A DNA stretch of 64,000 nt from Opitutaceae bacterium (GCA_019455245.1 JACFMR010000017.1:32384-96383); one strand, 5' to 3'; numbered from the stretch's first letter, positions 53,969-63,638 are shown. The notes: generated by a model not told the origin, from the sequence alone. Translations and numbers: made by a program.

Positions 53969-55585
53969 ATGGTCAAGCGCGTGCTCATTCTCCTCGCGCT
54001 GGCGGTGACCCTGGCGCTGCCATTTGTCCTGCGCCCGCGCCAGGCCGCCACGCAGCAGGCCGATGACACGTTGGTGATCATCACGCCGCACAACGAGGCG
54101 ATCCGCTACGAATACACGACCGCGTTTCGCGAGTGGTATCGGCAGAAAACCGGCCGCACGGTCTTCATCGACTGGCGCGTCATCGGCGGCACGAGCGAAA
54201 TCGCGCGGTTTCTCGAGTCGGAATACATCTCCTCCTTCCAGAACCACTGGAAAAACACGCTGGGCCGGAACTGGAGCATGGAAGTGCAGGGGGCTTTCGC
54301 CAACCCCCGGTTGCCGGCCGACGCCCCGGCCGAGGCCCGCGAGGCACGGGAAGCCTTTCTCGGGTCCGAGGTCGGCTGCGGCATCGATTTGTTTTTTGGC
54401 GGCGGCAGCTACGACTTCATCCGTCAGGCCGTCGCCGGCCGGCTGGTGCCTGCACGCATATTGCAAACGCATCCGGAGTGGTTTGCCGACGGCGTCATCC
54501 CGCGCAGTTACGCCGGCGAGGAGTATTGGGATCCGGAGGGACGCTGGATCGGCAACGTGTTGAGCAGCTATGGCATCCTGTACAACAAGGACGCCATCGC
54601 GCGCCTCGGACTGGAGCATCCGCCGGAGGCGTGGGCCGATCTGACCAACCCGCAGTTGCTCGGCGAGGTGGCGGTGTGTGATCCCACCAAGAGCGGCTCC
54701 ATTGCGAAGGCCTTCGAGAACCTGATCCAGCAGCAGATGCAAATCCGGCTGCATGCGTTGCAGCGGGAGCCGGGCAACCTGTCGCCGGCCGAACTGGAGG
54801 CCCGCGCCGTGCGCGAGGGCTGGGATGAAGGCATGCGCATCATGCGCCTGATCGGGGCGAACGCGCGCTACTTTACCGATTCATCGCAAAAGCCCCCGAT
54901 CGATGTGGCGCAGGGCAATTCCGCGGCGGGCATCTGCATCGATTTTTACGGCCGCTACCAGGCCGAGGCCGTCACACGGCGCGATGCCTCCGGCCGGCTC
55001 GTCTATGTGACGCCCCGCGGCGGCACGGTGAGCTCGGTGGATCCGATCGGGGTGTTGCGCGGCGCGCCGCACCGGGACGTGGCGGAGGCGTTCATCGAGT
55101 TCACCCTCAGCATGGAGGGACAAAAGCTGTGGAACTTCAAGGTGGGCACGCCCGGCGGCCCGGTGCAGTTTGCCCTGCGCCGTCTGCCGGTGCGCCGCGA
55201 CTATTACACCGAGGCGACGTGGAAAGCGTATCAATCGGACCCCGAGGCCGAGCCTTACGCGGTGGATGATCAGTTGGTCTACCAGCCCGGGTGGACCGGC
55301 AGTTTGTTTCGCGAAATGTCCTTCGGCATTCGCGTGATGTGCCTGGACACGCACGCCGAGCTGGTGGAGGCGTGGCGCGCGATCAACCAAGCCGGGCAGC
55401 CGCCGCAGGCCATGGCGGTGCTCAACGACATGTCGCTGCTCGGCTACGACCGGATGTTTTCCGTGGTGAAGCCGGCGCTCAATTCGAAGAACAAGGTCGA
55501 CGAGGTGCGGTTGGCGAGGGAACTCGGCGCGCAGCTTCGGGCCCAATACCGGCGGGCGGCCGAGCTGGCGCGGGCCGGACTCTAG
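53969..55585 (+). CDS. Periplasmic extracellular substrate-binding protein (family 1-like)
   Basis: 538 residues, long for an iron-binding protein. N-terminal signal (MVKRVLILLALAVTLALPFV). DTLVIITPHNEAIRYEYTTA and WRVIGGTSEIARFLESEYI resemble the fold of bacterial extracellular solute-binding proteins of the Fe3+/polyamine kind (FbpA-like), then GSIAKAFENLIQQQMQ and YVTPRGGTVSSVDPIGVL continue it. The last 150 residues are an extra part. The ligand is unknown. Its stop overlaps the convergent rpe stop by 4 bases. Confidence 0.8.
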   Translation: MVKRVLILLALAVTLALPFVLRPRQAATQQADDTLVIITPHNEAIRYEYTTAFREWYRQKTGRTVFIDWRVIGGTSEIARFLESEYISSFQNHWKNTLGRNWSMEVQGAFANPRLPADAPAEAREAREAFLGSEVGCGIDLFFGGGSYDFIRQAVAGRLVPARILQTHPEWFADGVIPRSYAGEEYWDPEGRWIGNVLSSYGILYNKDAIARLGLEHPPEAWADLTNPQLLGEVAVCDPTKSGSIAKAFENLIQQQMQIRLHALQREPGNLSPAELEARAVREGWDEGMRIMRLIGANARYFTDSSQKPPIDVAQGNSAAGICIDFYGRYQAEAVTRRDASGRLVYVTPRGGTVSSVDPIGVLRGAPHRDVAEAFIEFTLSMEGQKLWNFKVGTPGGPVQFALRRLPVRRDYYTEATWKAYQSDPEAEPYAVDDQLVYQPGWTGSLFREMSFGIRVMCLDTHAELVEAWRAINQAGQPPQAMAVLNDMSLLGYDRMFSVVKPALNSKNKVDEVRLARELGAQLRAQYRRAAELARAGL

Positions 55586-56250
55586 TCGCCGGCGAGGGCG
55601 GAAATATTCCGCAGGAACTCCGCGCGATCCGGCGCTTTGAAAAAGGCCGTGCCGGCCACGAAGGTGTCGGCGCCGGCGGCATGGCACAGCGGGGCGGTTC
55701 GCAGATCGACCCCGCCGTCCACTTCCAGCCGCCAGGTTTGGCCCTGTTCGTCGCGCCAGCGTCGCAGCGTGGCGATCTTCTCCGTCATTGCCGCTTGGAA
55801 CGACTGGCCGCCAAAACCCGGCTGCACCGTCATTACCAGCACCAGATCGACCTGGTCGAGCAGATGACGAACCGCGTCTGCCGGTGTGCCCGGATTGAGC
55901 ACGATGCCGCACTGGCAGCCCAGGGCGCGGATTTGCGCCAATGTGCCGGCATGATCGTAGGCGGGCTCGATGTGGATGCTGATCAGGTCGGCTCCGGCCT
56001 TGGCAAAAGCTTCCACGTAGCGGTGGGGTTCCGCCAGCATGAGATGGGTATCGAAGAACAACGTGCAGCCGGCGCGGTGCAACGCGGCGAGGGTCTCGGG
56101 CCCGAAGGTGAGGTTGGGCACGAAATGCCCGTCCATGATGTCGAGATGGAGCCAGGTGGCGCCGGCATCGGCCACGAGCCGGGCGCTGGCCGCCAGGTTG
56201 GCATGATCACCGGCCAGCAGGGAAGGGGCGAGGATGGAGGCGTTGCGCAT
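55582..56250 (-). CDS. rpe: Ribulose-phosphate 3-epimerase
   Basis: 222 residues. Classical patterns: APSLLAGDHANLAASARLV, WLHLDIMDGHFVPNLTFGP (catalytic Asp and metal His), FFDTHLMLAEPHRY, VMTVQPGFGGQSFQAAM and EVDGGVDLRTAPLC. It interconverts ribulose 5-phosphate and xylulose 5-phosphate. It is the last gene of the minus-strand unit starting with rpmF, 64 bases after the lptE-like gene. Confidence 0.96.
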   Translation of the reverse strand: MRNASILAPSLLAGDHANLAASARLVADAGATWLHLDIMDGHFVPNLTFGPETLAALHRAGCTLFFDTHLMLAEPHRYVEAFAKAGADLISIHIEPAYDHAGTLAQIRALGCQCGIVLNPGTPADAVRHLLDQVDLVLVMTVQPGFGGQSFQAAMTEKIATLRRWRDEQGQTWRLEVDGGVDLRTAPLCHAAGADTFVAGTAFFKAPDRAEFLRNISALAGD

Positions 56251-56314
56251 GGGCCGCCATGATGGAGCACGTTGGCGGCGGCGGGCTCAATCCCTGAATT
56301 TCACGGGATGGCGG

Positions 56315-56827
56315 TTACCAGGTGTCCAACACGGCATGGGCGGTCCGCGCGGCGAGATCCTGCGCGAGCAGCGGCAGCAGCTGATATTCCGCCTGCAACT
56401 GGCCGCTATCGGTGAAGAGGTCACGCCGGGCGACAATCGCCCGGTCCTGAAAAAGAACCGCGCCCGTGCGGTTGTCGATAAGCGTGGCGTCGGCCGACAG
56501 GGTCACGGTGAATTTGCGGGCCAATCCGGTGTCGCCGGGGCGCACCGTGGCGACATCCCGCCGGTAGTCCCGCACCGTGAGTTGCAGGGTGGCCTCCGCC
56601 GCGTCGGGACTGTTTGCGAGCCGGACCCGACCGTCACGCACGAACGCCTCGCGCAACTGGGTGCCGATGATGGGTTCGGCCTGCGGCACCAAGGTGCGCA
56701 TGGTGACAGGCGCCACGTGGAGTGTGGCAAAGGACAGCTTCCCCGTCGTGCCCAGCTGATAATGGCCGCAGCCGGCGCAGGCCAGCGCAAGGGCCGTCCA
56801 GAGGAATGTTTTGAGGTGACGGATCAT
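56315..56827 (-). CDS. LptE-like lipoprotein (LPS assembly)
   Basis: 170 residues. A signal peptide ends in LACAGC (lipidated Cys20); the mature part begins GHYQLGTTGKLSFATLHVAP, then VTMRTLVPQAEPIIGTQLRE and LTVRDYRRDVATVRPGD, matching the LptE/RlpB beta-barrel plug partner fold. LptE with LptD inserts lipopolysaccharide in the outer membrane. Preceded 27 bases upstream by a BamD-like gene on the same strand; this envelope pairing supports the call. Confidence 0.78.
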   Translation of the reverse strand: MIRHLKTFLWTALALACAGCGHYQLGTTGKLSFATLHVAPVTMRTLVPQAEPIIGTQLREAFVRDGRVRLANSPDAAEATLQLTVRDYRRDVATVRPGDTGLARKFTVTLSADATLIDNRTGAVLFQDRAIVARRDLFTDSGQLQAEYQLLPLLAQDLAARTAHAVLDTW

Positions 56828-56854
56828 GCGCCGATGCAGGCCTGATCCCGGGAC

Positions 56855-57919
56855 TCAAAAGAAGAAGAACCGCTTTTTCTTCGGGGCGGGGGCCGCCGCT
56901 TCGCCGTCCCCGGCGTCGGGCTGGCTGCGTGCGGCGGCGGCATCGACTTCGGCGAGCCGTTGCCGCGCATGGGCGGCGATTTCCGAGTCGGGATAAACCG
57001 TGATGGCCTCGTTGTAGAAAACCCGGGCCGCGGTGTAGTTGTCGCGCTTTTCGAAGTAGAAATCGGCGATGTTGATCTTGCTCTGGGCCAGCACGGTGCG
57101 CATCCGGTCCAGCCCGTCTTCCGCGGTGCCGACATTGGGATCGCCGGGGAAGAGGATCATGAAGTCCTGGAAATAGGTGATGGCCTCCTGGGTGGATTCC
57201 TGGTCGTAGTTGGGTCCGTCGACCAGCGAGGCGTGGGTCTTGGCGAGCTGGAGGTAGGCGTCGGCGGTCAGCAGGCTCTGCGGGTAGGTGTTGATCAGGC
57301 GGTCCAGCGCGTCGATGGCCTCGTAGGTGTTGCGGAGCTTTTGATGACCGCGGGCAATGTTCATCAACGCGAGCGGGGCGTAGTCGCTGTAGGGGGCGTT
57401 GAGCAGAATGAATTCAAAGTAGAGCACGCCCTTGGCCCGGTCGGGGAAGCCGGGCAGCCAGCCCCAGTAATGCTGCCGGGCGCCGTCCAGCAGCGCGCTG
57501 GCGATGCGGTATTGTTCGCCGATGATCTCGTTGAACCTCGGGGTGTTGGGGTAGCGGGTGACCAGATTCTGGAATGAGTCGAAGGCCTTGTTGTATTGCT
57601 TGCGCTCCAGATACAGCCGGGCGGTGCGATACAGGGCCTCGGGCGTGTAGATCGAGGTGCCGTAGCGCTTCACCACCTTGTTGTAGGTCTTGATGGCCGA
57701 GCTCAGGTTGCCGCGCTCCTCCGCGCGCCGGGCGTTGTTCATGAGCTCCAGCGCGTTGCGTCCCTCGACGCCGCTGAGGCCGGAGAGGACCCCGCCGTCG
57801 ATCCGCCAGCCGGTGTCGGGATGCCAGACCAGATCGGCGGCGAGCCGGCTGGAGAACGACAGCGTGAAGGTGGCGACCAGCAGGCCGAGAAACAGGCGAC
57901 GGAAGGAAGAAAGGATCAT
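56855..57919 (-). CDS. BamD-like outer membrane assembly protein without lipobox
   Basis: 354 residues from ATG 57919 (MILSSFRRLFLGLLVATFTL signal-like). TPR-like units of the BamD type follow: AIKTYNKVVKRYGTSIYTPE, ALYRTARLYLERKQYNKAFD, AITYFQDFMILFPGDPNVGT. A Lys/Phe-rich end (APKKKRFFFF) is odd. No cysteine follows the signal peptide, so it would be soluble periplasmic rather than a lipoprotein like BamD. It lies between fabH and the lptE-like gene. Confidence 0.75.
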   Translation of the reverse strand: MILSSFRRLFLGLLVATFTLSFSSRLAADLVWHPDTGWRIDGGVLSGLSGVEGRNALELMNNARRAEERGNLSSAIKTYNKVVKRYGTSIYTPEALYRTARLYLERKQYNKAFDSFQNLVTRYPNTPRFNEIIGEQYRIASALLDGARQHYWGWLPGFPDRAKGVLYFEFILLNAPYSDYAPLALMNIARGHQKLRNTYEAIDALDRLINTYPQSLLTADAYLQLAKTHASLVDGPNYDQESTQEAITYFQDFMILFPGDPNVGTAEDGLDRMRTVLAQSKINIADFYFEKRDNYTAARVFYNEAITVYPDSEIAAHARQRLAEVDAAAARSQPDAGDGEAAAPAPKKKRFFFF

Positions 57920-57931
57920 TGGCAACAGGGT

Positions 57932-58924
57932 TTACCAGCGAATCAGCGCGGACCCGTAGGTCAAGCCCGCCCCGAACGCGACGAGCAGCGTGATGTCGCC
58001 GGGCTTGATGCGGCCGGCCTTACGCGCTTCGTCCAGCGCCAGCGGCACGGAGGCGGCGGAAGTGTTGCCGTAGCGGTCGACGTTCACGACGAAGCGGTCC
58101 ATGGGAAGTTTCAGGTAGGAGGCGACGGCATCGATGATGCGCAGGTTGGCTTGGTGGGGAATCACCAGGGCAATCTGATCCGAATGGAACCCGTGTTGTT
58201 CCAGAATATCCCGCGCGGCCTCGTCCATCGCCCGCACCGCCAGTTTGAAGACTTCCTTGCCCTTCATCTTCATGAAGAGATCACCGGCGGCGATGGCCTC
58301 GGCCGTGGCGGGATTGCTGCTGCCGCCGGCCGGTACGCAAAGCAGGTTCACGCTGTCCCCATAGGCGCCAAGTTTGGCGCCCAGCACGCCGGTGTCCGGC
58401 TGGTCGGAGCCGCCGAGCACCACGGCACCGGCGCCGTCGCCGAAGAGCACGCAGGTGTTGCGGTCATTCCAGTCCACGATCGCGGAAAGTTTGTCCACGC
58501 CGATGACGAGCGCCTTTTTGTAACGGCCCGACTGGATCATGGCCGAAGCGGTGTCGAGGCCGTAGATGAAGCCCGAGCAGGCGGCGTTCAGGTCGAAACA
58601 GGCCGCATGCGTCGGCACGCCGAGCTTGTGCTGGATGATGCACGCACACGCCGGCAGGGTCATGTCAGGGGTGACCGTTGCGACCACCAGCAGGTCGATG
58701 TCCTCCGGGGTCAGCCCGGCGTCGGCCAGGGCCCGGCGACCGGCCTGGACCGCCATGTCGGAGGTGGCTTCACCCGGGGCGGCGATGTGCCGTTCGCGGA
58801 TGCCGCTGCGACTGCGAATCCATTCGTCGGAGGTTTCTATCTTCTGCGAGAGCTCCTCGTTGGTAAGGATGCGCTCGGGAGCGTAGGAACCGGTGCCCAG
58901 GATGATGGAGGATCGTATGGCCAT
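57932..58924 (-). CDS. fabH: Beta-ketoacyl-ACP synthase III
   Basis: 330 residues, family length. Catalytic triad Cys116 ([10 protein letters not shown]), His257 ([10 protein letters not shown]) and Asn287 ([11 protein letters not shown]) is complete. [17 protein letters not shown] at the start and [15 protein letters not shown] are typical FabH. It primes fatty acid synthesis from acetyl-CoA and malonyl-ACP. It sits 19 bases downstream of plsX, the usual order. Confidence 0.97.
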   Translation of the reverse strand: MAIRSSIILGTGSYAPERILTNEELSQKIETSDEWIRSRSGIRERHIAAPGEATSDMAVQAGRRALADAGLTPEDIDLLVVATVTPDMTLPACACIIQHKLGVPTHAACFDLNAACSGFIYGLDTASAMIQSGRYKKALVIGVDKLSAIVDWNDRNTCVLFGDGAGAVVLGGSDQPDTGVLGAKLGAYGDSVNLLCVPAGGSSNPATAEAIAAGDLFMKMKGKEVFKLAVRAMDEAARDILEQHGFHSDQIALVIPHQANLRIIDAVASYLKLPMDRFVVNVDRYGNTSAASVPLALDEARKAGRIKPGDITLLVAFGAGLTYGSALIRW

Positions 58925-58943
58925 GATAAAAAACAGGGTGCGC

Positions 58944-59996
58944 TCAGGCTTCGGTGGTCAGCAACAGGTTCGCCCGCTGGACATCGGCCTCGATGCGGTG
59001 ATTGAGATCCGCCTTGATCATCTCGTTCGCGGCACGGATGGCGCTGCGGATGGCGTGCCGGTTGCTGGAGCCGTGCGCTTTCAGCACGTTGCCGCGCAGA
59101 CCGAGCAGCGGGGCGCCGCCGTAACGCTCGGGGTTGACGCGTTCCTTCAGGGCCTTGAAGGCACCTTGGGCGAGAAAAGCCCCGCCCATGCGCAGGGGAT
59201 TGGCCCGCAACTCCTCCTTCAGCATGCCGGTGAAAAAGTTCACCAGCGACTCCCAGCTCTTGAGCATGATGTTGCCGACAAAGCCGTCGCAGACGACGAC
59301 GTCCACATGGTCGGCAAACACCTGAAAGCCCTCGATCGGTCCGGCGTAGTTGATGATGCCGTGGGCACGCTTGAGCAGTTCGTGCGTCTCCGCCACGAGC
59401 GCGTTGCCTTTGCCTTCCTCGGTGCCGATGGTCATCAGGCCGATCTTGGGGGCGGGCAGTCCCAGCATGAGCGAACAGTAATGGCTGCCGAGAATGGCGT
59501 TGTGCAGCAGGTGCTCGGGCTTGGCCTCGGGATTGGCGCCCGCGTCGATCAGCACGAAATGGCCGTTCTCCCGTGGCACGACGGCGCCGAGGGCGGGGCG
59601 GGCGACGCCTTCCATCGTGCGCAATTTGAGTGTGCCGCCGGCCATCAACGCGCCGGTGTTGCCACAGCTGACGACCACGCTCGCGTGGCCTTCCTTGACG
59701 AGTTCGATGGCCCGGACCATCGACGAATCCTTCTTCCGCTTCAGGGCCTGGAGCGGCTTGTCCTCCATCGTGATGATTTCGGAGGCATGGTGGATGGCGA
59801 CATGCGCCGGGTCCTTGAGACCGGCCTTGTCCACCAACGGCCGCAACAAAGCCTCATCGCCCACCAAAGTGACGGGATTGAGCCCTTGATCCTGCTGCAG
59901 GGCCAGCTTGACTGCCTCAACCACCTCGACCGGACCGAGGTCCCCGCCCATGGCGTCGACCGCTATCCGACCGGATTCGCCCGAAGAGGAAACCAT
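58944..59996 (-). CDS. plsX: Phosphate acyltransferase PlsX
   Basis: 350 residues. [20 protein letters not shown] near the N-terminus, [40 protein letters not shown] and [17 protein letters not shown] are invariant PlsX segments. It converts acyl-ACP to acyl-phosphate for PlsY in phospholipid synthesis. It lies between rpmF and fabH, the conserved bacterial order, 30 bases after rpmF. Confidence 0.96.
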   Translation of the reverse strand: MVSSSGESGRIAVDAMGGDLGPVEVVEAVKLALQQDQGLNPVTLVGDEALLRPLVDKAGLKDPAHVAIHHASEIITMEDKPLQALKRKKDSSMVRAIELVKEGHASVVVSCGNTGALMAGGTLKLRTMEGVARPALGAVVPRENGHFVLIDAGANPEAKPEHLLHNAILGSHYCSLMLGLPAPKIGLMTIGTEEGKGNALVAETHELLKRAHGIINYAGPIEGFQVFADHVDVVVCDGFVGNIMLKSWESLVNFFTGMLKEELRANPLRMGGAFLAQGAFKALKERVNPERYGGAPLLGLRGNVLKAHGSSNRHAIRSAIRAANEMIKADLNHRIEADVQRANLLLTTEA

Positions 59997-60026
59997 CGCG
60001 GAGATGGCGGGACTGAAAGCGCGGGC

Positions 60027-60206
60027 TTAGACCTCGACGTCGAGGACCTGCCGACCGCGGTACATGCCGTTCTTCGGATTCACGCGGTGCGGACGGAAGA
60101 GACTGCCGTCGGTCGGATCGGTGGCGAATTCGGGTGCCTTGAAAGCGTTGGCGGCGCGGCGGTTGGCGCTGCGGCGTTTGGACTGCTTGCGTTTCGGTTG
60201 AGCCAT
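60027..60206 (-). CDS. rpmF: 50S ribosomal protein bL32
   Basis: 59 residues: MAQPKRKQSKRRSANRRAAN then AFKAPEFATDPTDGSLFRPH and RVNPKNGMYRGRQVLDVEV. The N-terminal PKRKxSKRRxxxRR block is diagnostic for bL32, and HRVNPKNGMYRGRQVL is the closing. The CxxC pairs of zinc-binding bL32 are absent, as in several other lineages. It leads the rpmF-plsX-fabH unit. Confidence 0.96.
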   Translation of the reverse strand: MAQPKRKQSKRRSANRRAANAFKAPEFATDPTDGSLFRPHRVNPKNGMYRGRQVLDVEV

Positions 60207-60322
60207 GATGGTGGTTGGTTAAGTGATGGAGCGACAGTGGTGCAAACGTCGCTGGAAGCGGTGAAAAGGTTGCGAGTAAAGGGCCGGCCAAGACCGCGTC
60301 AAGCGCTATAACCGCAGGCGTT

Positions 60323-61324
60323 TTACAGGTAGAAAATCCCTGCGATGACCGCAGCCAGCACCAGCCGGTACACGGCAAAGGCCATCAACCCGTGTCGCGT
60401 GAGGAAGGCCACGAAGAACCGCACCGCCAGCGCGGCCGAAACCGCCGCAACCGCCACGCCCAGCAACACATTGGACCAGCCGAACACCTCGATCATCGCG
60501 CCGCCGGAGCGCCAGCCCTTGAGCAGTGCGGCCCCGCCCAGAACCGGCAGGCCCAGCAAAAAACTGAACTCCGCGGCCTTGGCCGGATTCAACCCGGCCA
60601 GGTAGCCGCCGACGATTGTGACCATCGACCGGCTCGTGCCGGGCCACAACGCGAGACATTGGAACAGGCCGATTTTCAGCGCCTCGCTGGGGTAGAGATC
60701 CGATGCATCCTTGCTCATGTGACCCACGCCCGCGCGGCGCCAACGCCAGCGCTCCACCGCGATCATCAACACCGCACCGCCCACCAGGCCGATGATCACC
60801 GAGCCGATGGAAAACAGATGCTGCTCAATGAAACGGCTGGCCGCCAGACCGATGAAGACCACCGGAATGAACGCGCAGATCAGGTTGCGCAGCAGTCGCA
60901 TGCCGTTGCTGTCCCGCCCGGACAGCCCGCGCAGCATGCTGAGGAGCTGCGCGCGATACAGCAGCACCACGGCCAAAATCGCCCCGACTTGGATCACCAC
61001 CGTGTAGGTGTCGGCGGCCAGTTTGAGCGTGAGCGGTTCGCCGGCCGGATTTTTCGCGGAAGGCCGCTTGTGCCAAAGCGGCTGCCCGTCGTGCCCCTTC
61101 AGCGGCGTGTCCGCTTCCAGCCCCAGCAGGTGGTTGGTGATGATCAGATGGCCGGTCGATGAGATGGGGAGAAATTCGGTCACGCCCTCCACCACGCCCA
61201 GCACGATGGCATCAAGCACCCTCAATTCCGCGACCGGTTCGCGCGACCCGGCCGGGTCGGATTGCGCCGACAGGGACGGCACCGCGAGACCGCACAGGAG
61301 CAGGAAGAGGGGAAGCTTGCGCAC
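60323..61324 (-). CDS. uppP: Undecaprenyl-diphosphatase UppP
   Basis: 333 residues from the GTG at 61324. An N-terminal signal-like stretch (LPLFLLLCGLAVPSLSA) precedes the UppP/BacA motifs VVEGVTEFLPISSTGH (Glu46, Glu50 and Ser/His catalytic set) and WPGTSRSMVTIVGG (228-233 PGTSRS). There is an unusual inserted loop (residues about 70-100) between the first motif and the next span. It recycles undecaprenyl diphosphate for cell wall synthesis and confers bacitracin resistance in other bacteria. It is divergent from trpD with a 79-base gap. Confidence 0.93.
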   Translation of the reverse strand: MRKLPLFLLLCGLAVPSLSAQSDPAGSREPVAELRVLDAIVLGVVEGVTEFLPISSTGHLIITNHLLGLEADTPLKGHDGQPLWHKRPSAKNPAGEPLTLKLAADTYTVVIQVGAILAVVLLYRAQLLSMLRGLSGRDSNGMRLLRNLICAFIPVVFIGLAASRFIEQHLFSIGSVIIGLVGGAVLMIAVERWRWRRAGVGHMSKDASDLYPSEALKIGLFQCLALWPGTSRSMVTIVGGYLAGLNPAKAAEFSFLLGLPVLGGAALLKGWRSGGAMIEVFGWSNVLLGVAVAAVSAALAVRFFVAFLTRHGLMAFAVYRLVLAAVIAGIFYL

Positions 61325-61356
61325 CGCGCAGTTGGTGAAAGCATTCCCGGCGCGGA

Positions 61357-61379
61357 GCAAATTTATTTGCGGCCTTTTT
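61357..61379 (+). other. AT-rich hairpin in the uppP-trpD gap
   Basis: GCAAAT (61357-61362) and ATTTGC (61365-61370) form a 6-bp stem with TT loop, then GGCC and T5 (61374-61378). It lies 25 bases before the trpD start and could be an early terminator or part of the divergent promoters. There is no leader peptide with tandem Trp codons, so classical trp attenuation is not supported. Confidence 0.35.
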
Positions 61380-61403
61380 CCCCGCCTGCCTGCTTTTGAC
61401 CCC

Positions 61404-62450
61404 ATGGCTACCCTGAACGAACTCTCCGGTCTGCTGACCGCCGGCACCCACCTCACGCCCGCCCAGGTGGAAATCGCCGCGGCCGCCCTCGCGTCGTCCG
61501 AGCCGCCCGATGCGGACAAGGCTGCGTTTCTCACCGCGCTGGCCGACAAGGGCGAGACGCCCGGCGAGGTCGCGGCCTTTGCGCAGGCCTTCCGCCGGCG
61601 CGCGCTTGATCCCGGCATGCCGGCCTGGGCGGACCGCGCGATCGATGTGGTCGGCACCGGCGGCGACCACGCCGGCGGCTTCAACGTTTCCAGCCTCGTC
61701 ATCCTGACTTTGGCCAGCGCCGGCGTGCCGTCCATGAAGCACGGCAACCGCGGCATCACCTCCAAGTGTGGCAGCGCCGACCTGCTGGCGGCCCTGGGCG
61801 TCGACCTCGAAGCCTCGCCCGAAAAATTGCGCCGGGCTATGAATGAGCTCGGCTACGTGTTTTTCTTCGCGCCGAGTTTTCACCCCACGTTCAAGCACAT
61901 CGCCCCGGTGCGCAAACTCCTTGCGGCGCAGGGGCGGCGTTCGGTGTTCAACATCCTCGGGCCGCTCATCAACCCGGGCCGACCGGCGCACGTGATGCTC
62001 GGTTCGTATGCCGAAGCATGGGTGCCGCGGCTGGCCGCCGCCCTCGGCGAACTCGGCGCCAAGGCCGGCATTGCTGTGCACGGGGTCATCGCCGCCGATC
62101 GCGGCATCGACGAACTCACCACGGCCACGGTCAACCGTGTTTGCGGCTTCGGCCGCCTGGCCGGGATCGATGCCCAATGGCGGGCCGAGGATTTCGGCCT
62201 TACGACCGCCCCGTTCGACGAACTGCGCGGTGGCGACCTGCAGGAAAACCTCGCCATCGTCGACGCCGTGCTCGCCGGCCGCGGACCGCGCGGACTGGTC
62301 GACACCATCGTGCTCAACGCGGCCGTGGGTTTGTGGATCACCGGCAAGGTCGAATCCGTGGCCGCCGGCCTCGCCCCGGCGCGCGACCTGTTGCTCGGCG
62401 GCGCGGTGCGCCGCAAGATCGCCGCCACCCGCGAATTTTACCGCTCCTGA
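61404..62450 (+). CDS. trpD: Anthranilate phosphoribosyltransferase
   Basis: 348 residues. The PRPP site is DVVGTGGDHAGGFNVSSL (GTGGD 84-88), with MKHGNRGITSKCGSADLLAA (KHGNR 112-116) and SVFNILGPLINPGRPAHVML. The C-terminal DELTTATVNRVCGF is typical. It makes phosphoribosyl anthranilate in tryptophan synthesis. It is not in a trp operon here; trpE/G/C are not adjacent. Confidence 0.96.
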   Translation: MATLNELSGLLTAGTHLTPAQVEIAAAALASSEPPDADKAAFLTALADKGETPGEVAAFAQAFRRRALDPGMPAWADRAIDVVGTGGDHAGGFNVSSLVILTLASAGVPSMKHGNRGITSKCGSADLLAALGVDLEASPEKLRRAMNELGYVFFFAPSFHPTFKHIAPVRKLLAAQGRRSVFNILGPLINPGRPAHVMLGSYAEAWVPRLAAALGELGAKAGIAVHGVIAADRGIDELTTATVNRVCGFGRLAGIDAQWRAEDFGLTTAPFDELRGGDLQENLAIVDAVLAGRGPRGLVDTIVLNAAVGLWITGKVESVAAGLAPARDLLLGGAVRRKIAATREFYRS

Positions 62451-62507
62451 TCCGCCGGCCCGCGCTTCCGGCGTTGCACGTCGGACCGGGGTTGTTTCGA
62501 TAACGTC

Positions 62508-63638
62508 ATGCCGGATGTTGATGTTTCCTCGTTGGATGCCCGTCAGCAAAAGCTGGTGGAAAATGCCCGGCGGGCGTTGGCGCGGGGCAATCACGATTAC
62601 GTGCGCATGGTCTGTGCCGAGATTTTGCGCGGCCAGCCCGGTTGCGTGGAGGTGCGGCGCCTGCAACGCGCCGCGCGGGTCCGCCGGTCGGGCGCCAACG
62701 CCCGGCTGGCCCGCACTCTCGGCGGACTCACCGCCTTGCCCTTCACCCTCGGCGCCCACCGGCGCGATCCGGCGGAGAATCTCGCCCGCGCGGAAAAGCT
62801 GCTCGAACGCGATCCCGACAATGTGCCCGCCCTGCGCCTGCTCGGCGAGGCCGCGTTGGGCTTCGATTGGCCGCAGACCGCGATTCTCGCCTTCGAAGCC
62901 ATCCGTGAAATTGATCCGGCCGACCGCTCCAACCTGCTCTCGCTGGGCGAGGCGTGGCTGCGCGCCGGCCAGCCGGGCGAGGCCCTGCGGGTGGCCGACG
63001 AGATTCTCCGCCTGCAGCCGGTCGACGGCGACGCGCAGACTTTGATGCGCAAGGCCTCGATTGCACGCGCCACCGAAAAGGGCAACTGGGAGCAGGGCGG
63101 GGATTTTCGTACCAAGGTCAAGGCGGACGCCCATCAACCTCCGGCGGGCCCACCCGCGCCGGCAACGCCTGCGCTGCCACCGCTGCAACCGACGGCCGGT
63201 GAATCACCATCGGCCGTCGCTCCAACCGATCCGCTGGCGGCGGCCCGCGAGCGCGTGGAACGTTATCCCGGCGATCTGGAGGCCCGTTTTCAGCTGGCGG
63301 AATTGTTGTTTGCCGCCGGCGAAGTCGAAGCCGCCATCGCCCAGTATCAGCACGCGCAGCGGCATCCCCAATGGCGGCCCGCGGCCTTGTTGGGCTTGGC
63401 GCGTTGTTTTCGCGTCCGCGGGCTGACCGATCTGGCGGTGGTCCAACTCACGACCGCCAATGGCGAATTGTCCGCGATGGATGATCGGAAGAAGGATGTC
63501 ATCTACGAACTCGGCCTCTGCCACGAGGCCCTCGGCCAAACCGAGGCCGCCATCGCGCAGTTCAAGGCAATCTACGCCGAGGACATCGGCTTCCGCGACG
63601 TTGCCGCAAAGATCAACGCGCATTATTCGGCGTCGTGA
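62508..63638 (+). CDS. TPR-repeat protein
   Basis: 376 residues without a signal peptide. TPR units run from the start to the end: RRALARGNHDYVRMVCAEIL, AEKLLERDPDNVPALRLLGE, ATEKGNWEQ, then after a Pro-rich linker (about 205-235) a second set: AQLLFAAGEVEAAIAQYQHA-like, RWRPAALLGLARCFRVRG, VIYELGLCHEALGQTEAAIA. The two TPR blocks separated by the linker suggest a two-part scaffold. No enzyme domain is seen. 57 bases after trpD, it could share its transcript. Confidence 0.75.
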   Translation: MPDVDVSSLDARQQKLVENARRALARGNHDYVRMVCAEILRGQPGCVEVRRLQRAARVRRSGANARLARTLGGLTALPFTLGAHRRDPAENLARAEKLLERDPDNVPALRLLGEAALGFDWPQTAILAFEAIREIDPADRSNLLSLGEAWLRAGQPGEALRVADEILRLQPVDGDAQTLMRKASIARATEKGNWEQGGDFRTKVKADAHQPPAGPPAPATPALPPLQPTAGESPSAVAPTDPLAAARERVERYPGDLEARFQLAELLFAAGEVEAAIAQYQHAQRHPQWRPAALLGLARCFRVRGLTDLAVVQLTTANGELSAMDDRKKDVIYELGLCHEALGQTEAAIAQFKAIYAEDIGFRDVAAKINAHYSAS

